A DNA stretch of 64,000 nucleotides from Clostridiales bacterium (GTDB lineage Bacteria; Bacillota; Clostridia; Oscillospirales; Oscillospiraceae). Positions 8,081 to 15,579 of the stretch are shown here, in pieces. The stretch is from the NCBI GenBank assembly GCA_902362775.1, contig CABIXV010000001.1, forward strand, positions 450,654-514,653, written 5' to 3'. Below the pieces are notes generated by a model. It was not told the DNA's origin. It ran no database searches and was given only the letters and a program-made list of their open reading frames with translations. The position numbers were made by a program, and so were the translations under genes. How positions within the stretch are numbered: position 1 is the first letter of the stretch; each line of letters begins with the position of its first letter.

Positions 8081-8305
8081 TCAGTCCCTCCCGGTGCGAA
8101 GCTCGCCGAGGTATTCGCCAAAGCGCTCCTTATCGAAATCCTCGATGATCTCCATATCTACACAGAAGCGCAGAAATTCCAGGAACATATTCCGGGCGGC
8201 GTTGTACTCGTCGCCGCTGAGTTCTTTTTGCTGCTCCAGTGCGTCCAGACACTCGGCCGCATCTCCATAGGTGTTTTGGAATCGGCAGTAGCTCATGTTC
8301 GACAT
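8081..8305 (-). CDS. Small acidic hypothetical protein
   Basis: A 74-aa protein (MSNMSYCRFQNTYGDAAECLDAL...), helical and acidic. I remember similar openings in ICE proteins of gut Firmicutes but cannot name a function. The start is firm: a near-perfect AGGAGGT lies five bases upstream of the ATG at 8305. It follows the sigma-like gene in the operon. Confidence 0.65.
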   Translation of the reverse strand: MSNMSYCRFQNTYGDAAECLDALEQQKELSGDEYNAARNMFLEFLRFCVDMEIIEDFDKERFGEYLGELRTGRD

Positions 8306-8321
8306 AGGATACCTCCTGAAT

Positions 8322-8858
8322 TTAAGCCGCAAGTGCGGCGGTTTCCGTGGGGAACGGCACGACCTTCGAGCGCGCCTGGTCCATCTCCAGCTTGATTTCA
8401 CCGGGTTTGACCTGAAACATACGGGCAATCTCCAGGTCGTGGTAGCCCTGTGCGCGCAATGCGGCGATCTGCCGCTGCTTTTGCGTCAGCTTGCCGGAGA
8501 GTTCCTGAAAAGACAGCACATTTTCATAGGCCGCCGATACGGGGTCCAGCAGATCCCGGGTATGAAGCTCTTCATCCAGGGACTCTACCAGGGCACGGCG
8601 CTTCTTGCGCATCCAATACTCCTTGGAGTGGTGGACATCGCAGCTCATGGCCCGGTAGGCAATGGTGGAAAAGCTGTACTTGCGCAGTTCTGGCCGGGCC
8701 AGATATTTGCGGACTGCCCGCAGGTAGCCAAAGACCACAACATCGTAAAAGTCATCCTCCGGCAGCCCCGCCTTGCGCAGATACCCATAGATAACGGAGT
8801 GATGTTCGGCAGCAAATTCTGATTCAGCCTCAGTCAGCGGCAGATTGTAATTTAACAT
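8322..8858 (-). CDS. Sigma-70-like factor (regions 2 and 4)
   Basis: A 178-aa protein with the layout of a small sigma factor. A region-2-like segment (DDFYDVVVFGYLRAVRKYL with FSTIAYRAMSCDV, about residues 38-80) is followed by a spacer and a region-4-like helix-turn-helix (LTQKQRQIAALRAQGYHDLEIARMF, about 125-155). It may redirect RNA polymerase to element promoters or be a sigma-derived DNA-binding regulator. The ATG at 8858 has AGAGGTG at good spacing. It lies directly downstream of the MoxR gene. Whether region 2 still melts promoters cannot be decided from sequence. Confidence 0.65.
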   Translation of the reverse strand: MLNYNLPLTEAESEFAAEHHSVIYGYLRKAGLPEDDFYDVVVFGYLRAVRKYLARPELRKYSFSTIAYRAMSCDVHHSKEYWMRKKRRALVESLDEELHTRDLLDPVSAAYENVLSFQELSGKLTQKQRQIAALRAQGYHDLEIARMFQVKPGEIKLEMDQARSKVVPFPTETAALAA

Positions 8859-8891
8859 AATTGGCACCTCTTTCTTTATCATTGGATGCTG

Positions 8892-10256
8892 TCAACTGGT
8901 CTTCAGGTCATAGAGCTCCCGAAGCGGAACATAAGAGTATTGGACCGACGCATGGGCCTCCTTGCTGTACCGCTCCAGTTCTTCCAGACAGGCGTTGATC
9001 TTTTCCCGCTCCGCATCGCTCTGAGCATTGGAGAGCATTTGACTGAGCGTGATATAGAGGGACATAAATTCATCCCGCAGTTTTCCGATCCGGCGGGCCG
9101 CAGGGGCGTCGGCCGTATCGGTAAACTCCTGATACCCCTCCACGGCTTCCGCCAGAATGGTGTCCAGCCGGTCCTTGAGGGGATCGTTGCACATCCGCTC
9201 CAAGGTGGATTGGATGATAGTCCGCTCCTCCGGAGCGGTCCACAGGTAGGCGCAGAGCGTGGTCAGATCAGACGGCTCCACGGTGTCCCTGCCGCTGAGC
9301 CAGGCCTTTGCCTGTGCGATAGGGGCGTAGTTAAAATATTTCCGGTCAGAGATATGGATGCCCTTGCCGCGCAGCTCGCACAACACATCGTCCATCAGCT
9401 CATTCACCTGGTCCGGGACGCGGACCTGAAGCACTTCGTCCTGCATAGCCTGCAGCTCCGCCAGGGAAATGACGGCCGACGGATTTTGCGCCGTGCCCTG
9501 CGCCGCCTGCTTCTGCTTCAGAATCGTCAGGCGGGCATCCCTGTCTTCCACATACTCAGTGACCACCTTGAGTTCAAACCGGTCATAGAGCGGCTTGAGG
9601 ATCTTTTCCTCCGGGTTTGCGAAATTCGGAATTTCATTGGAGGCGGAAAAGAAAGAGATCGCGGGAATGTGGATGGTTTTGCCCTCGTTGGTGTACCGGC
9701 GCTCGTTGAGCGCGGTCAGGAGGGCGTTGAGAATACCGTCGGCGGCCTTAAAAATCTCGTCTAAAAAGACAATGTGGCTGTCCGGCAACTTTCCTTTGGT
9801 GATGATCCGGGGCTCGCCGCTGTGCAGCTCAGCGAGCGCTTTACGGTACTGTTCCATCTCCGCAGTCAGGTCCGCGAGCTGACTTGCGCTGTCCGGCCCG
9901 CCGGTCTGAAGCGCCGTCTCCAGCTTCCGGCGCAGCTCCTGATAGTGCTGGTCTTTCTCCAACACCTCCTCCGGCACGCCGCCGGGGATGAGGCTGGAGA
10001 GGTCCAGACGCCCGAACAACGCCTCTTCATCGGTCTGCTTGGACATCAGCCGCTCAAACTGGTTGGCGCCGGTGATGCCGGCGCGGAACAGGTTGATAAC
10101 GGCGCTCTTGGCCTGGCCGGTATCGCCCAAAATAAAGACATTCTTGCGGGTGAGCAGGGCGATGGCGATGATCTCAATGAGTTCATCACGCTCGGCCACC
10201 TGTGCCCGGACTTCCTCCATCCGGGCGAGCATCTTGTTTCTCAGTGTTTGACTCAT
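8892..10256 (-). CDS. MoxR-family AAA+ ATPase, RavA-like
   Basis: A 454-aa AAA+ ATPase. Walker A is GDTGQAKSA (about residue 39), Walker B is IVFLDEIF, and the sensor-1 region reads FFSASNEIPNF, followed by KPLYDRFEL. The LDEIFKAADGILNALLTALNERRY block is typical of the RavA branch of MoxR proteins. The C-terminal half is helical and continues to KAHAS-like repeats. It likely acts on client complexes together with the ViaA-like VWA protein (2279-3877) in the same operon. The start at 10256 follows AAAGGAGG; about 56 extra upstream residues in the open frame lie in the neighbouring gene. Confidence 0.85.
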   Translation of the reverse strand: MSQTLRNKMLARMEEVRAQVAERDELIEIIAIALLTRKNVFILGDTGQAKSAVINLFRAGITGANQFERLMSKQTDEEALFGRLDLSSLIPGGVPEEVLEKDQHYQELRRKLETALQTGGPDSASQLADLTAEMEQYRKALAELHSGEPRIITKGKLPDSHIVFLDEIFKAADGILNALLTALNERRYTNEGKTIHIPAISFFSASNEIPNFANPEEKILKPLYDRFELKVVTEYVEDRDARLTILKQKQAAQGTAQNPSAVISLAELQAMQDEVLQVRVPDQVNELMDDVLCELRGKGIHISDRKYFNYAPIAQAKAWLSGRDTVEPSDLTTLCAYLWTAPEERTIIQSTLERMCNDPLKDRLDTILAEAVEGYQEFTDTADAPAARRIGKLRDEFMSLYITLSQMLSNAQSDAEREKINACLEELERYSKEAHASVQYSYVPLRELYDLKTS

Positions 10257-10270
10257 TTGTTTTTCCTCCT

Positions 10271-10600
10271 TTAGCATCTCCAGAGACGAAGCCGGCCGGG
10301 TGTCGGCGCCAGCAGGCGGTCTGGGATCGGTTTGCCGCTGCGGAGCATAGCCGTAATTCCACAGCCAAGCCAGGTAAAATGCGAGGCGGTAAGCTCCGCC
10401 GGACGATGGCAGTCTCTTGCCCACTCCGGGAGCTGGGTGTCGATGTATGCCTGCGCCTCCTCATGGGTACGGAATTTCATGGCGTGGGGCGGCTCATCAT
10501 AGCCGACGGCATCCGGGACCCCGCCTATTTCGCCATGCTCGGCATAGTACAGGTGATCGGTATCTCTGGTGTTGCGAATCAGATAAAGGCTATATGCCAT
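10271..10600 (-). CDS. Hypothetical protein
   Basis: A 109-aa protein (MAYSLYLIRNTRDTDHLYYAEHGEIGG...). The opening resembles a small beta-rich domain and the middle a helix (HEEAQAYIDTQLPEWARD). No family recognised. It overlaps the preceding gene by 11 bases with GGAGG inside that gene, so it is coupled, and it ends 14 bases before the MoxR start. Confidence 0.6.
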   Translation of the reverse strand: MAYSLYLIRNTRDTDHLYYAEHGEIGGVPDAVGYDEPPHAMKFRTHEEAQAYIDTQLPEWARDCHRPAELTASHFTWLGCGITAMLRSGKPIPDRLLAPTPGRLRLWRC

Positions 10601-10847
10601 TTGCAATCCTCCAGCAGAACTTCAGGATTACGGACGCCGGCAGGGTCTTGAATGTCTCTTGCCGGTCCGGTGAGAGGGCGTCGAAGATCTGGCAGACGAC
10701 ATTCGCAGTGGTCGCGTCCAGCCAGACCCAGCCGGCCCCCGCTTCAAAGGGCTCGCGTATGTCATACAATCCGGGAGTATGCTCCCGCGGGCGGATCATA
10801 CGCAGCCCATGTTCGCGTACAGTTTGGCAGCACTCTAAAAAGGTCAT
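10590..10847 (-). CDS. Hypothetical protein
   Basis: An 85-aa protein (MTFLECCQTVREHGLRMI...) of unknown family. Its ATG overlaps the upstream stop as ATGA, and its end overlaps the next gene, which marks it as part of the tightly coupled small-gene cluster. Confidence 0.55.
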   Translation of the reverse strand: MTFLECCQTVREHGLRMIRPREHTPGLYDIREPFEAGAGWVWLDATTANVVCQIFDALSPDRQETFKTLPASVILKFCWRIANGI

Positions 10848-11401
10848 GGCTGAAAACCCATCCCTTCTCTTATTTGGGCGAAAGCATCGGTTTCATTCCG
10901 GCGGTAGCTTCCCATGTACCGCCCATTTGCGATCATGTACTCGCGCAGGGTCAATTCGTTGTCCCATAGTACGGAATTGTCATCCTTGATAAGCGCGGTC
11001 AAGCAAAACTTCAGGGTGGGATAATCCCGAGAGACAACGCGAAACATATTTTTGGGGAGCGTGTCCCATACGAAGAAACGGTAGCGCCGTTCTCCCAATA
11101 CCCGTTTGACCTGCATTTCACACAGGTCTCCGCCGGCTTCCCAATAATCCGCGCACCACAGGCGCCCGGCCTTGAGAAAGCCGCGGCGCTGGATCTCCTC
11201 CGGCACCGGAAACAGCGCGTGGAACGAATACCTGGGCTTGGTGTTTGGGGGGCGGTCGGCCCACTGTGGGCCGCATCCGCTCCGAAAAGCCTTGTCAAAG
11301 GTGTTGAGAAACGCCGCGTCCCCGCTGACGCTCAGCAGGCATTCGATATACTGGGGGAGTTCCTGCTCCGCCCCGGATTGATTGCGCAAAGGCTCAGGCA
11401 T
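10844..11401 (-). CDS. Hypothetical ICE protein
   Basis: A 185-aa soluble alpha/beta protein (YSFHALFPVPEEIQRRG..., RRYRFFVWDTLPKNMFRVVSRD). No known family recognised. The start at 11401 overlaps the end of the Cys-rich protein upstream by eight bases (CATGCCTGA). The same overlap architecture recurs at 12590-12597, suggesting the cluster grew by module duplication. Confidence 0.55.
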   Translation of the reverse strand: MPEPLRNQSGAEQELPQYIECLLSVSGDAAFLNTFDKAFRSGCGPQWADRPPNTKPRYSFHALFPVPEEIQRRGFLKAGRLWCADYWEAGGDLCEMQVKRVLGERRYRFFVWDTLPKNMFRVVSRDYPTLKFCLTALIKDDNSVLWDNELTLREYMIANGRYMGSYRRNETDAFAQIREGMGFQP

Positions 11402-12314
11402 GGCGGCTGTCCTCGCTGGTACTTTCCGTCACGGCGGATTTTCTATGCAGCTCCGCTTCCAGCTCCCGCTTTGGCGTATAGCGGTGCAGGTTTTCGTTGA
11501 CATATTTCGCTGTATGGTACATCAACACCCCGCACAGCTGGCCCATCAGCCGACAGGCCTCGGCGTCGTCCCGAAGCGTCTTGAATGTGCCGATGGAGCA
11601 GCGGTCATTTCCGGACTCGTCAAACTGTCCCTCAAGGAACAGCTCCACATAGATCCCCTCGCAGCCAAAGTCTATGGTAGATACTGCGGAAAAGGCGTAG
11701 TTTGTCAGATAGGAGTCCTTATCCGGAGACAGCGGCTCATTTTTGTTGGGGAGATAGTAGTCCAAAATGGGCTCGATCTCCCTCAGATCGCCGTTGGCCC
11801 TGGCCCGGTCCAGCACGGCGTACAGCAGCGTGCTTTTCCGGTCCCGCCGGGGGACGGTATAGGGCTCCTCAGCCCGGTTGCGGCAGATCCAGTCCTCTAC
11901 TGCGCGCTGATCCTCCTCGTGGAACAGCTTGAGGAACTGGGCGTTTTTTTCACCCAGCGTGAGATCGTCCTGTTCCATGTACCACGCTGCGCGTCCTAAC
12001 AGGCTGCGATTGTATGTACCGTCACTGCGCCGGTGTTCAAAGGGACGGTAGTGCTCCATCTCCCGATAGATACGCTCCAGGAGAGCGTCGCCGGAAAGCT
12101 CATCCGGGATAGATACGCCGCATTGCAGGTCCTGCCCACCACAGCGCAGGCACCAGCCGGTCATATACAGAAACCGCTGTGGCTCGTGCTGCTCAAGAGA
12201 GGCGTACTCCAGCTTCCAGCCCGTAGGAATGAAGTTGCGGCTGTAATGGTCTGTGGCGATCTGGAAACTCCCGCTCTTTGAGGCGGGACAAGTGCAGGCT
12301 TGATGCTCATTCAT
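11394..12314 (-). CDS. Cys-containing hypothetical protein, paralogue of 13122-13562
   Basis: A 306-aa protein. The N-terminal half carries a C-x2-C-G-G zinc-knuckle-like pair (GWCLRCGGQDLQCG) preceded by LEYASL and followed by a helical segment FLKLFHEEDQRAVEDWI. Both blocks recur in the 146-aa protein at 13122-13562. The C-terminal half is unique, with alternating strands (GIYVELFLEGQFDESGN). AAAGGAG lies seven bases before the ATG at 12314. Function unknown; it may bind nucleic acid through the zinc site. Confidence 0.6.
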   Translation of the reverse strand: MNEHQACTCPASKSGSFQIATDHYSRNFIPTGWKLEYASLEQHEPQRFLYMTGWCLRCGGQDLQCGVSIPDELSGDALLERIYREMEHYRPFEHRRSDGTYNRSLLGRAAWYMEQDDLTLGEKNAQFLKLFHEEDQRAVEDWICRNRAEEPYTVPRRDRKSTLLYAVLDRARANGDLREIEPILDYYLPNKNEPLSPDKDSYLTNYAFSAVSTIDFGCEGIYVELFLEGQFDESGNDRCSIGTFKTLRDDAEACRLMGQLCGVLMYHTAKYVNENLHRYTPKRELEAELHRKSAVTESTSEDSRHA

Positions 12315-12597
12315 GGCTATTCTCCTTTAACAGTCCGTTTTTTCGCAGGTGGTTTTCCACCGCCTGCGGGGTCAGATACCGCTCCAGCCAGTAGTTTCGC
12401 TCCCAGGTCTGCGGAAGTGGGGGATCGAACGCCGGCCTGCGGAAATAGACCTTTTCAAACACTTTGATTTTGTGGCCATCGGTAAAGATAGCGATTCTGC
12501 AGGGAGTGTCGTGCATCCCCGGGATAAAGCTATCCAGGATTTTAGCAAGCCGCATGGGTGCTGTCTGCTCACTTGGAGCGGCGGTGTGCTCAGGCAT
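12307..12597 (-). CDS. Small hypothetical protein
   Basis: A 96-aa protein (MPEHTAAPSEQTAPMRL...) with IAIFTDGHKIKVFEKVYF in the middle and an aromatic-rich end. No family recognised. The start at 12597 uses GGGAGG and overlaps the stop of the upstream gene by eight bases. Confidence 0.55.
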   Translation of the reverse strand: MPEHTAAPSEQTAPMRLAKILDSFIPGMHDTPCRIAIFTDGHKIKVFEKVYFRRPAFDPPLPQTWERNYWLERYLTPQAVENHLRKNGLLKENSHE

Positions 12598-13120
12598 GGT
12601 GTGCGCCTCCCTCATGTTCGAGGCCGAACACCTTTGCCGGCAGGACGGTACTCTGGCTGTAACAGTAGAAGAAATGAGAAGCCAGGCCGTCGTCAATTTC
12701 GATCAATTCGCCATTTTTCAGCGGCGTGCCGTTGAGCACACTCTCCACCGGCTCCTCCTGGAGCGCGTTGTAAAACTGCTCAGCAGTCATGCCCAGTGGA
12801 AACTCGCTCCGGAGCTGGTAGCGGTGGGCCAATGGAAAATACCAATCGTGTTTGTCCGGCTCAAAGTTCAGCCGGCTGTCCCGCTCCAGGGCCTCCTGCA
12901 TTTCGTCCTTAAATCCATAGATACGGCAGACGGGTGTTTTCAGGCGGTGGGGGCACCATTCGGGAGGTCTGCGTTTCAGGTCTTTCTTCCCAAAACGCCT
13001 GCCTTTTTTGCCCTTTTTCATGCAGTAGCAGGTTTCGCTCAGCATAGATCCGACGACCTTGAAATGCGGGCAGCCGAAGCGGCAGCTGGGCTCAGAAAAG
13101 GTGATTTTCTTGTCCTTCAT
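12590..13120 (-). CDS. Cys-rich hypothetical protein
   Basis: A 176-aa protein starting MKDKKITFSEPSCRFGCPHF. Four Cys occur near the N-terminus (SCRFGCPHF, CYCMKK), followed by a Lys/Arg-rich patch (KKGKKGRRFGKKDLKRR) and another CPHR, suggesting a zinc-binding, nucleic-acid-contacting domain. The ATG at 13120 lies one base after the upstream stop with GTGAGG ahead. A longer frame covers the neighbour and is rejected. Function unknown. Confidence 0.6.
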   Translation of the reverse strand: MKDKKITFSEPSCRFGCPHFKVVGSMLSETCYCMKKGKKGRRFGKKDLKRRPPEWCPHRLKTPVCRIYGFKDEMQEALERDSRLNFEPDKHDWYFPLAHRYQLRSEFPLGMTAEQFYNALQEEPVESVLNGTPLKNGELIEIDDGLASHFFYCYSQSTVLPAKVFGLEHEGGAHHA

Positions 13121-13121
13121 C

Positions 13122-13562
13122 TCACTGCGCCTCACTTTCATCGTCACGGAACAGTTCAATGAGTTTTTGCCCTTCCGGCTCTGAGAGCCATTGCTTTGCA
13201 AAGGCCTGGTCCTCCTCGTGAAACAGCGTCGGAAACAACGCCTGAAAGCTGTCCGTCCCGGCCGGAAGAGAATATTCAAACTGCCGGAACGCCAGACCGG
13301 CAAAAAGGAAGATTGTTGGCATCAGTTCTCTGACCGTTTTTTCAGAGGGCAGGGTTGAGCCGCTGCACATACGGCCTCCGCATATACGGCACCGGCCGAT
13401 TCTGCACACACGGACAGGCTCCCTTGCATCCAGGGAAGCATACTCCAGTTCCACATGGAGAAATTCAAAGTTTTGGATGAAGTGGTCGATTTCCACATCG
13501 AAATCTTCATCGTGCCAGTCGATGCACCGGCAGAGTTGGTCCTGCTTTTGACAAGTTGGCAT
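13122..13562 (-). CDS. Cys-containing hypothetical protein, paralogue of 11394-12314
   Basis: A 146-aa protein sharing LEYASLDAREPVR, CRICGGRMCSG and LFPTLFHEEDQAFAKQWL blocks with the N-terminal half of the 306-aa protein. It is a clear intra-element paralogue lacking the C-terminal half. The ATG at 13562 overlaps the upstream TAA (TAATG), with AAAGGAGG inside the upstream gene. Zinc binding is likely from the C-x2-C-G-G motif; function unknown. Confidence 0.6.
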   Translation of the reverse strand: MPTCQKQDQLCRCIDWHDEDFDVEIDHFIQNFEFLHVELEYASLDAREPVRVCRIGRCRICGGRMCSGSTLPSEKTVRELMPTIFLFAGLAFRQFEYSLPAGTDSFQALFPTLFHEEDQAFAKQWLSEPEGQKLIELFRDDESEAQ

Positions 13563-13939
13563 TATGCCGCCTCCTTTTTATGTTTGCCGTATTTCCGGCA
13601 TAGTCGGATCACCTGTTCGCACTCGTCCATTTCCATCATGCCGATGTGGGTTTCGTGTTCCTTCAGGTGAAGATTTTGCGCCAGCCAGCGGTAGGCCGCG
13701 CTCCGCGTCCAGCCCTGCTCCCGCCAAAAGCGGTCGAAGATCCGATGCGTCTCCTGACGCTTCAGCCGCAAAACGGTGTTTGCAACCTTCCCCATGGGGC
13801 TCCCATCTGGGTAGCAGCCCACATAGGCATTGCAGTTGACGCACAGATAAATCGGCTCGCTGCCTTTGGGGTAGAGCGCCCGGGTCGTGGACTTGATGAT
13901 TTTTCCGCCGCAGTAGCGGCAGATCGTGGGAATTTTCAT
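13562..13939 (-). CDS. Zinc-finger protein (DUF3268-type)
   Basis: A 125-aa protein with an N-terminal zinc ribbon, CRYCGG...YLCVNCNAYVGCYPDG, followed by a helical part (HRIFDRFWREQGWTRSAAYRWLA). I recognise this as the DUF3268 zinc-finger family, common on ICEs and phages of Firmicutes. It probably binds nucleic acid. It sits directly downstream of the sliding-clamp gene and is coupled to the next gene by a TAATG overlap. Confidence 0.75.
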   Translation of the reverse strand: MKIPTICRYCGGKIIKSTTRALYPKGSEPIYLCVNCNAYVGCYPDGSPMGKVANTVLRLKRQETHRIFDRFWREQGWTRSAAYRWLAQNLHLKEHETHIGMMEMDECEQVIRLCRKYGKHKKEAA

Positions 13940-13963
13940 ATAGGCATGGATCGCCTCCGTTTC

Positions 13964-15076
13964 TTACGCCGCCTTGCCGGTTTCAGCCGCCTGAACAGGC
14001 GCCCTCATGGGAGACTGCACATATCGGGTGGAGCCGGAACGGACCGCGAGAAGGCCGGATTTGTCAAATTCCAGCGTGATCTTCTCCTTCTCCAGGCGCA
14101 AATACTCCAGCAGTTTCCTGGAGTTGTAGTAAAATGGCTGTTTGGGTGCATTGAGCACCAGGGCCTTGACCGGGGCGGAAGATCTGCCGCAGGCGCTTTC
14201 GGCGCTTACCGTAATCTCATGCTCACCAAAGGCAAGCTCGACCCGGTGATTGCTTTCCGAGACGGACTCCGCGACCTCAAGGGCGCGGATGAACTCGGCA
14301 GCATCCAGGTGGACGGAGTATTGGCACTTGAACTGCTCAAAAACACCTCTGGTATTCGGGAATTTCCCTTCCACCAGCCGGGCGGAAAAGAGCAGGGTGC
14401 CGCTCCAGAACACCAGGCTTTTCCCGGTCACCCCCATCTCGTAAACATCGCTGTCATTTGAGAGGGAGGCCAGGACTTTGAGAGATCGGGCAGGCAGCAG
14501 CAGCTCGATCTGCCCTTTGCACTGCTTATCGCCGTCTGCCTCCATGATGCAAAAGCCATTTGAGGCGGACGCTTTCAGTCCGTCCGGTCCGACATGGAGC
14601 CGGACGCATTTCATTGGCAGCGATGGCACTCCATCTTCCGCAACGGCGAACAGCGTATTGCGCGCCAGCGAACGAAGCCCGCTGACAGGCAGGGTGTCGT
14701 CCGGAAAGGGAAGCTCCGGCATGGGGTACTTGTCCCCGGAGAGCGCGGCCAGGCGAAATCGTGCGTGCCCGGAGCGAATGGTCAGCTGGCCGGGATGTTC
14801 CGTCTCCAGATCCACACCCTGTTCGGGAAGGCTGGCTATGGCCGCGGGGAATAAGGCGGCGCTGATGACAACGCTTCCAGACTGTTCCACAGAGGCGCCC
14901 ATGGATGCGCGGATCACGATTTCGTAGTTGGTAGCGGTCAGCGTGAGCATGGACCTTCGGCTGTCCGCCTCTACATGAATGCCCAGGACTGCCTCTGAGG
15001 TTGCGGTTTTCGGCGCCGCCTTTGCGGTCTGGGCGGCGATGGCAAGGAGTTCATCGCGTTTGACATGAACGAGCAT
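13964..15076 (-). CDS. dnaN: DNA polymerase III beta subunit (sliding clamp), element-borne
   Basis: A 370-aa protein with the three-domain DnaN plan. Recognisable blocks are TLTATNYEIVIRASM, FRLAALSGDKYPMPELP and LARNTLFAVAEDG in the first half, and LEVAESVSESNHRVEL with a C-terminal SGLLAVRSGSTRYVQSPMR. Chromosomal clamps usually end in an L/MP-V/M-R/L tip; this one is extended by about 14 residues after SPMRAP. As a second clamp it could support element replication or repair. The start at 15076 (MLVHVKRDELL) overlaps the upstream stop, with GGGAGGAG ahead. Confidence 0.88.
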   Translation of the reverse strand: MLVHVKRDELLAIAAQTAKAAPKTATSEAVLGIHVEADSRRSMLTLTATNYEIVIRASMGASVEQSGSVVISAALFPAAIASLPEQGVDLETEHPGQLTIRSGHARFRLAALSGDKYPMPELPFPDDTLPVSGLRSLARNTLFAVAEDGVPSLPMKCVRLHVGPDGLKASASNGFCIMEADGDKQCKGQIELLLPARSLKVLASLSNDSDVYEMGVTGKSLVFWSGTLLFSARLVEGKFPNTRGVFEQFKCQYSVHLDAAEFIRALEVAESVSESNHRVELAFGEHEITVSAESACGRSSAPVKALVLNAPKQPFYYNSRKLLEYLRLEKEKITLEFDKSGLLAVRSGSTRYVQSPMRAPVQAAETGKAA

Positions 15077-15077
15077 T

Positions 15078-15566
15078 TCAGCACTCCTCCCCACAATCAA
15101 CGGCGGCGGGCGGGACGCTGTTTGCCTTGGAACTGCCCGCACGCGGAATCATCTCGCATATCCCATTGTCGTGGAAAATGATGTACTCGGCGCTCTCAAG
15201 AGCCTGCCGGGGGAACGGCAAAACCGTTTCCTCCGGGACCCACTGGGGGTATGCACGGGCAAGGCCGTCCAGCGTCCGGTATTTTGCCAGCGTGAGCTTT
15301 ACCAGTTCCTCAATCAGAGGACGCCAGCGGCCGACGCTCTCCGGTGTGTTCTCCTTGTAGGGAAACTCCCGGATGAGAACATCGTTGTACCGGATTTCAG
15401 GCGTTCGGATAAAGTCGGCACGGGTGACGGCACATATCTGGTCGTCGCCCACGGCCCAAACGATTTCCCCGGTCTCCGTGTCTACGGCCTGGATCAGCAG
15501 GTAGCGGCGGTGGTCCGGGGAGGAAGCGCACGCTTCCTCCTTGATTTCAAAAGGATTGTCATTCAT
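15078..15566 (-). CDS. Hypothetical ICE protein
   Basis: A 162-aa acidic alpha/beta protein (MNDNPFEIKEEACASS..., YLLIQAVDTETGEIVWAVG). I recognise no family. It lies between helicase and clamp and ends one base before the clamp start, so it may belong to the same replication complex. AAAGGAGA lies upstream of the ATG. Confidence 0.6.
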   Translation of the reverse strand: MNDNPFEIKEEACASSPDHRRYLLIQAVDTETGEIVWAVGDDQICAVTRADFIRTPEIRYNDVLIREFPYKENTPESVGRWRPLIEELVKLTLAKYRTLDGLARAYPQWVPEETVLPFPRQALESAEYIIFHDNGICEMIPRAGSSKANSVPPAAVDCGEEC

Positions 15567-15579
15567 AGGTCATTCTCCT

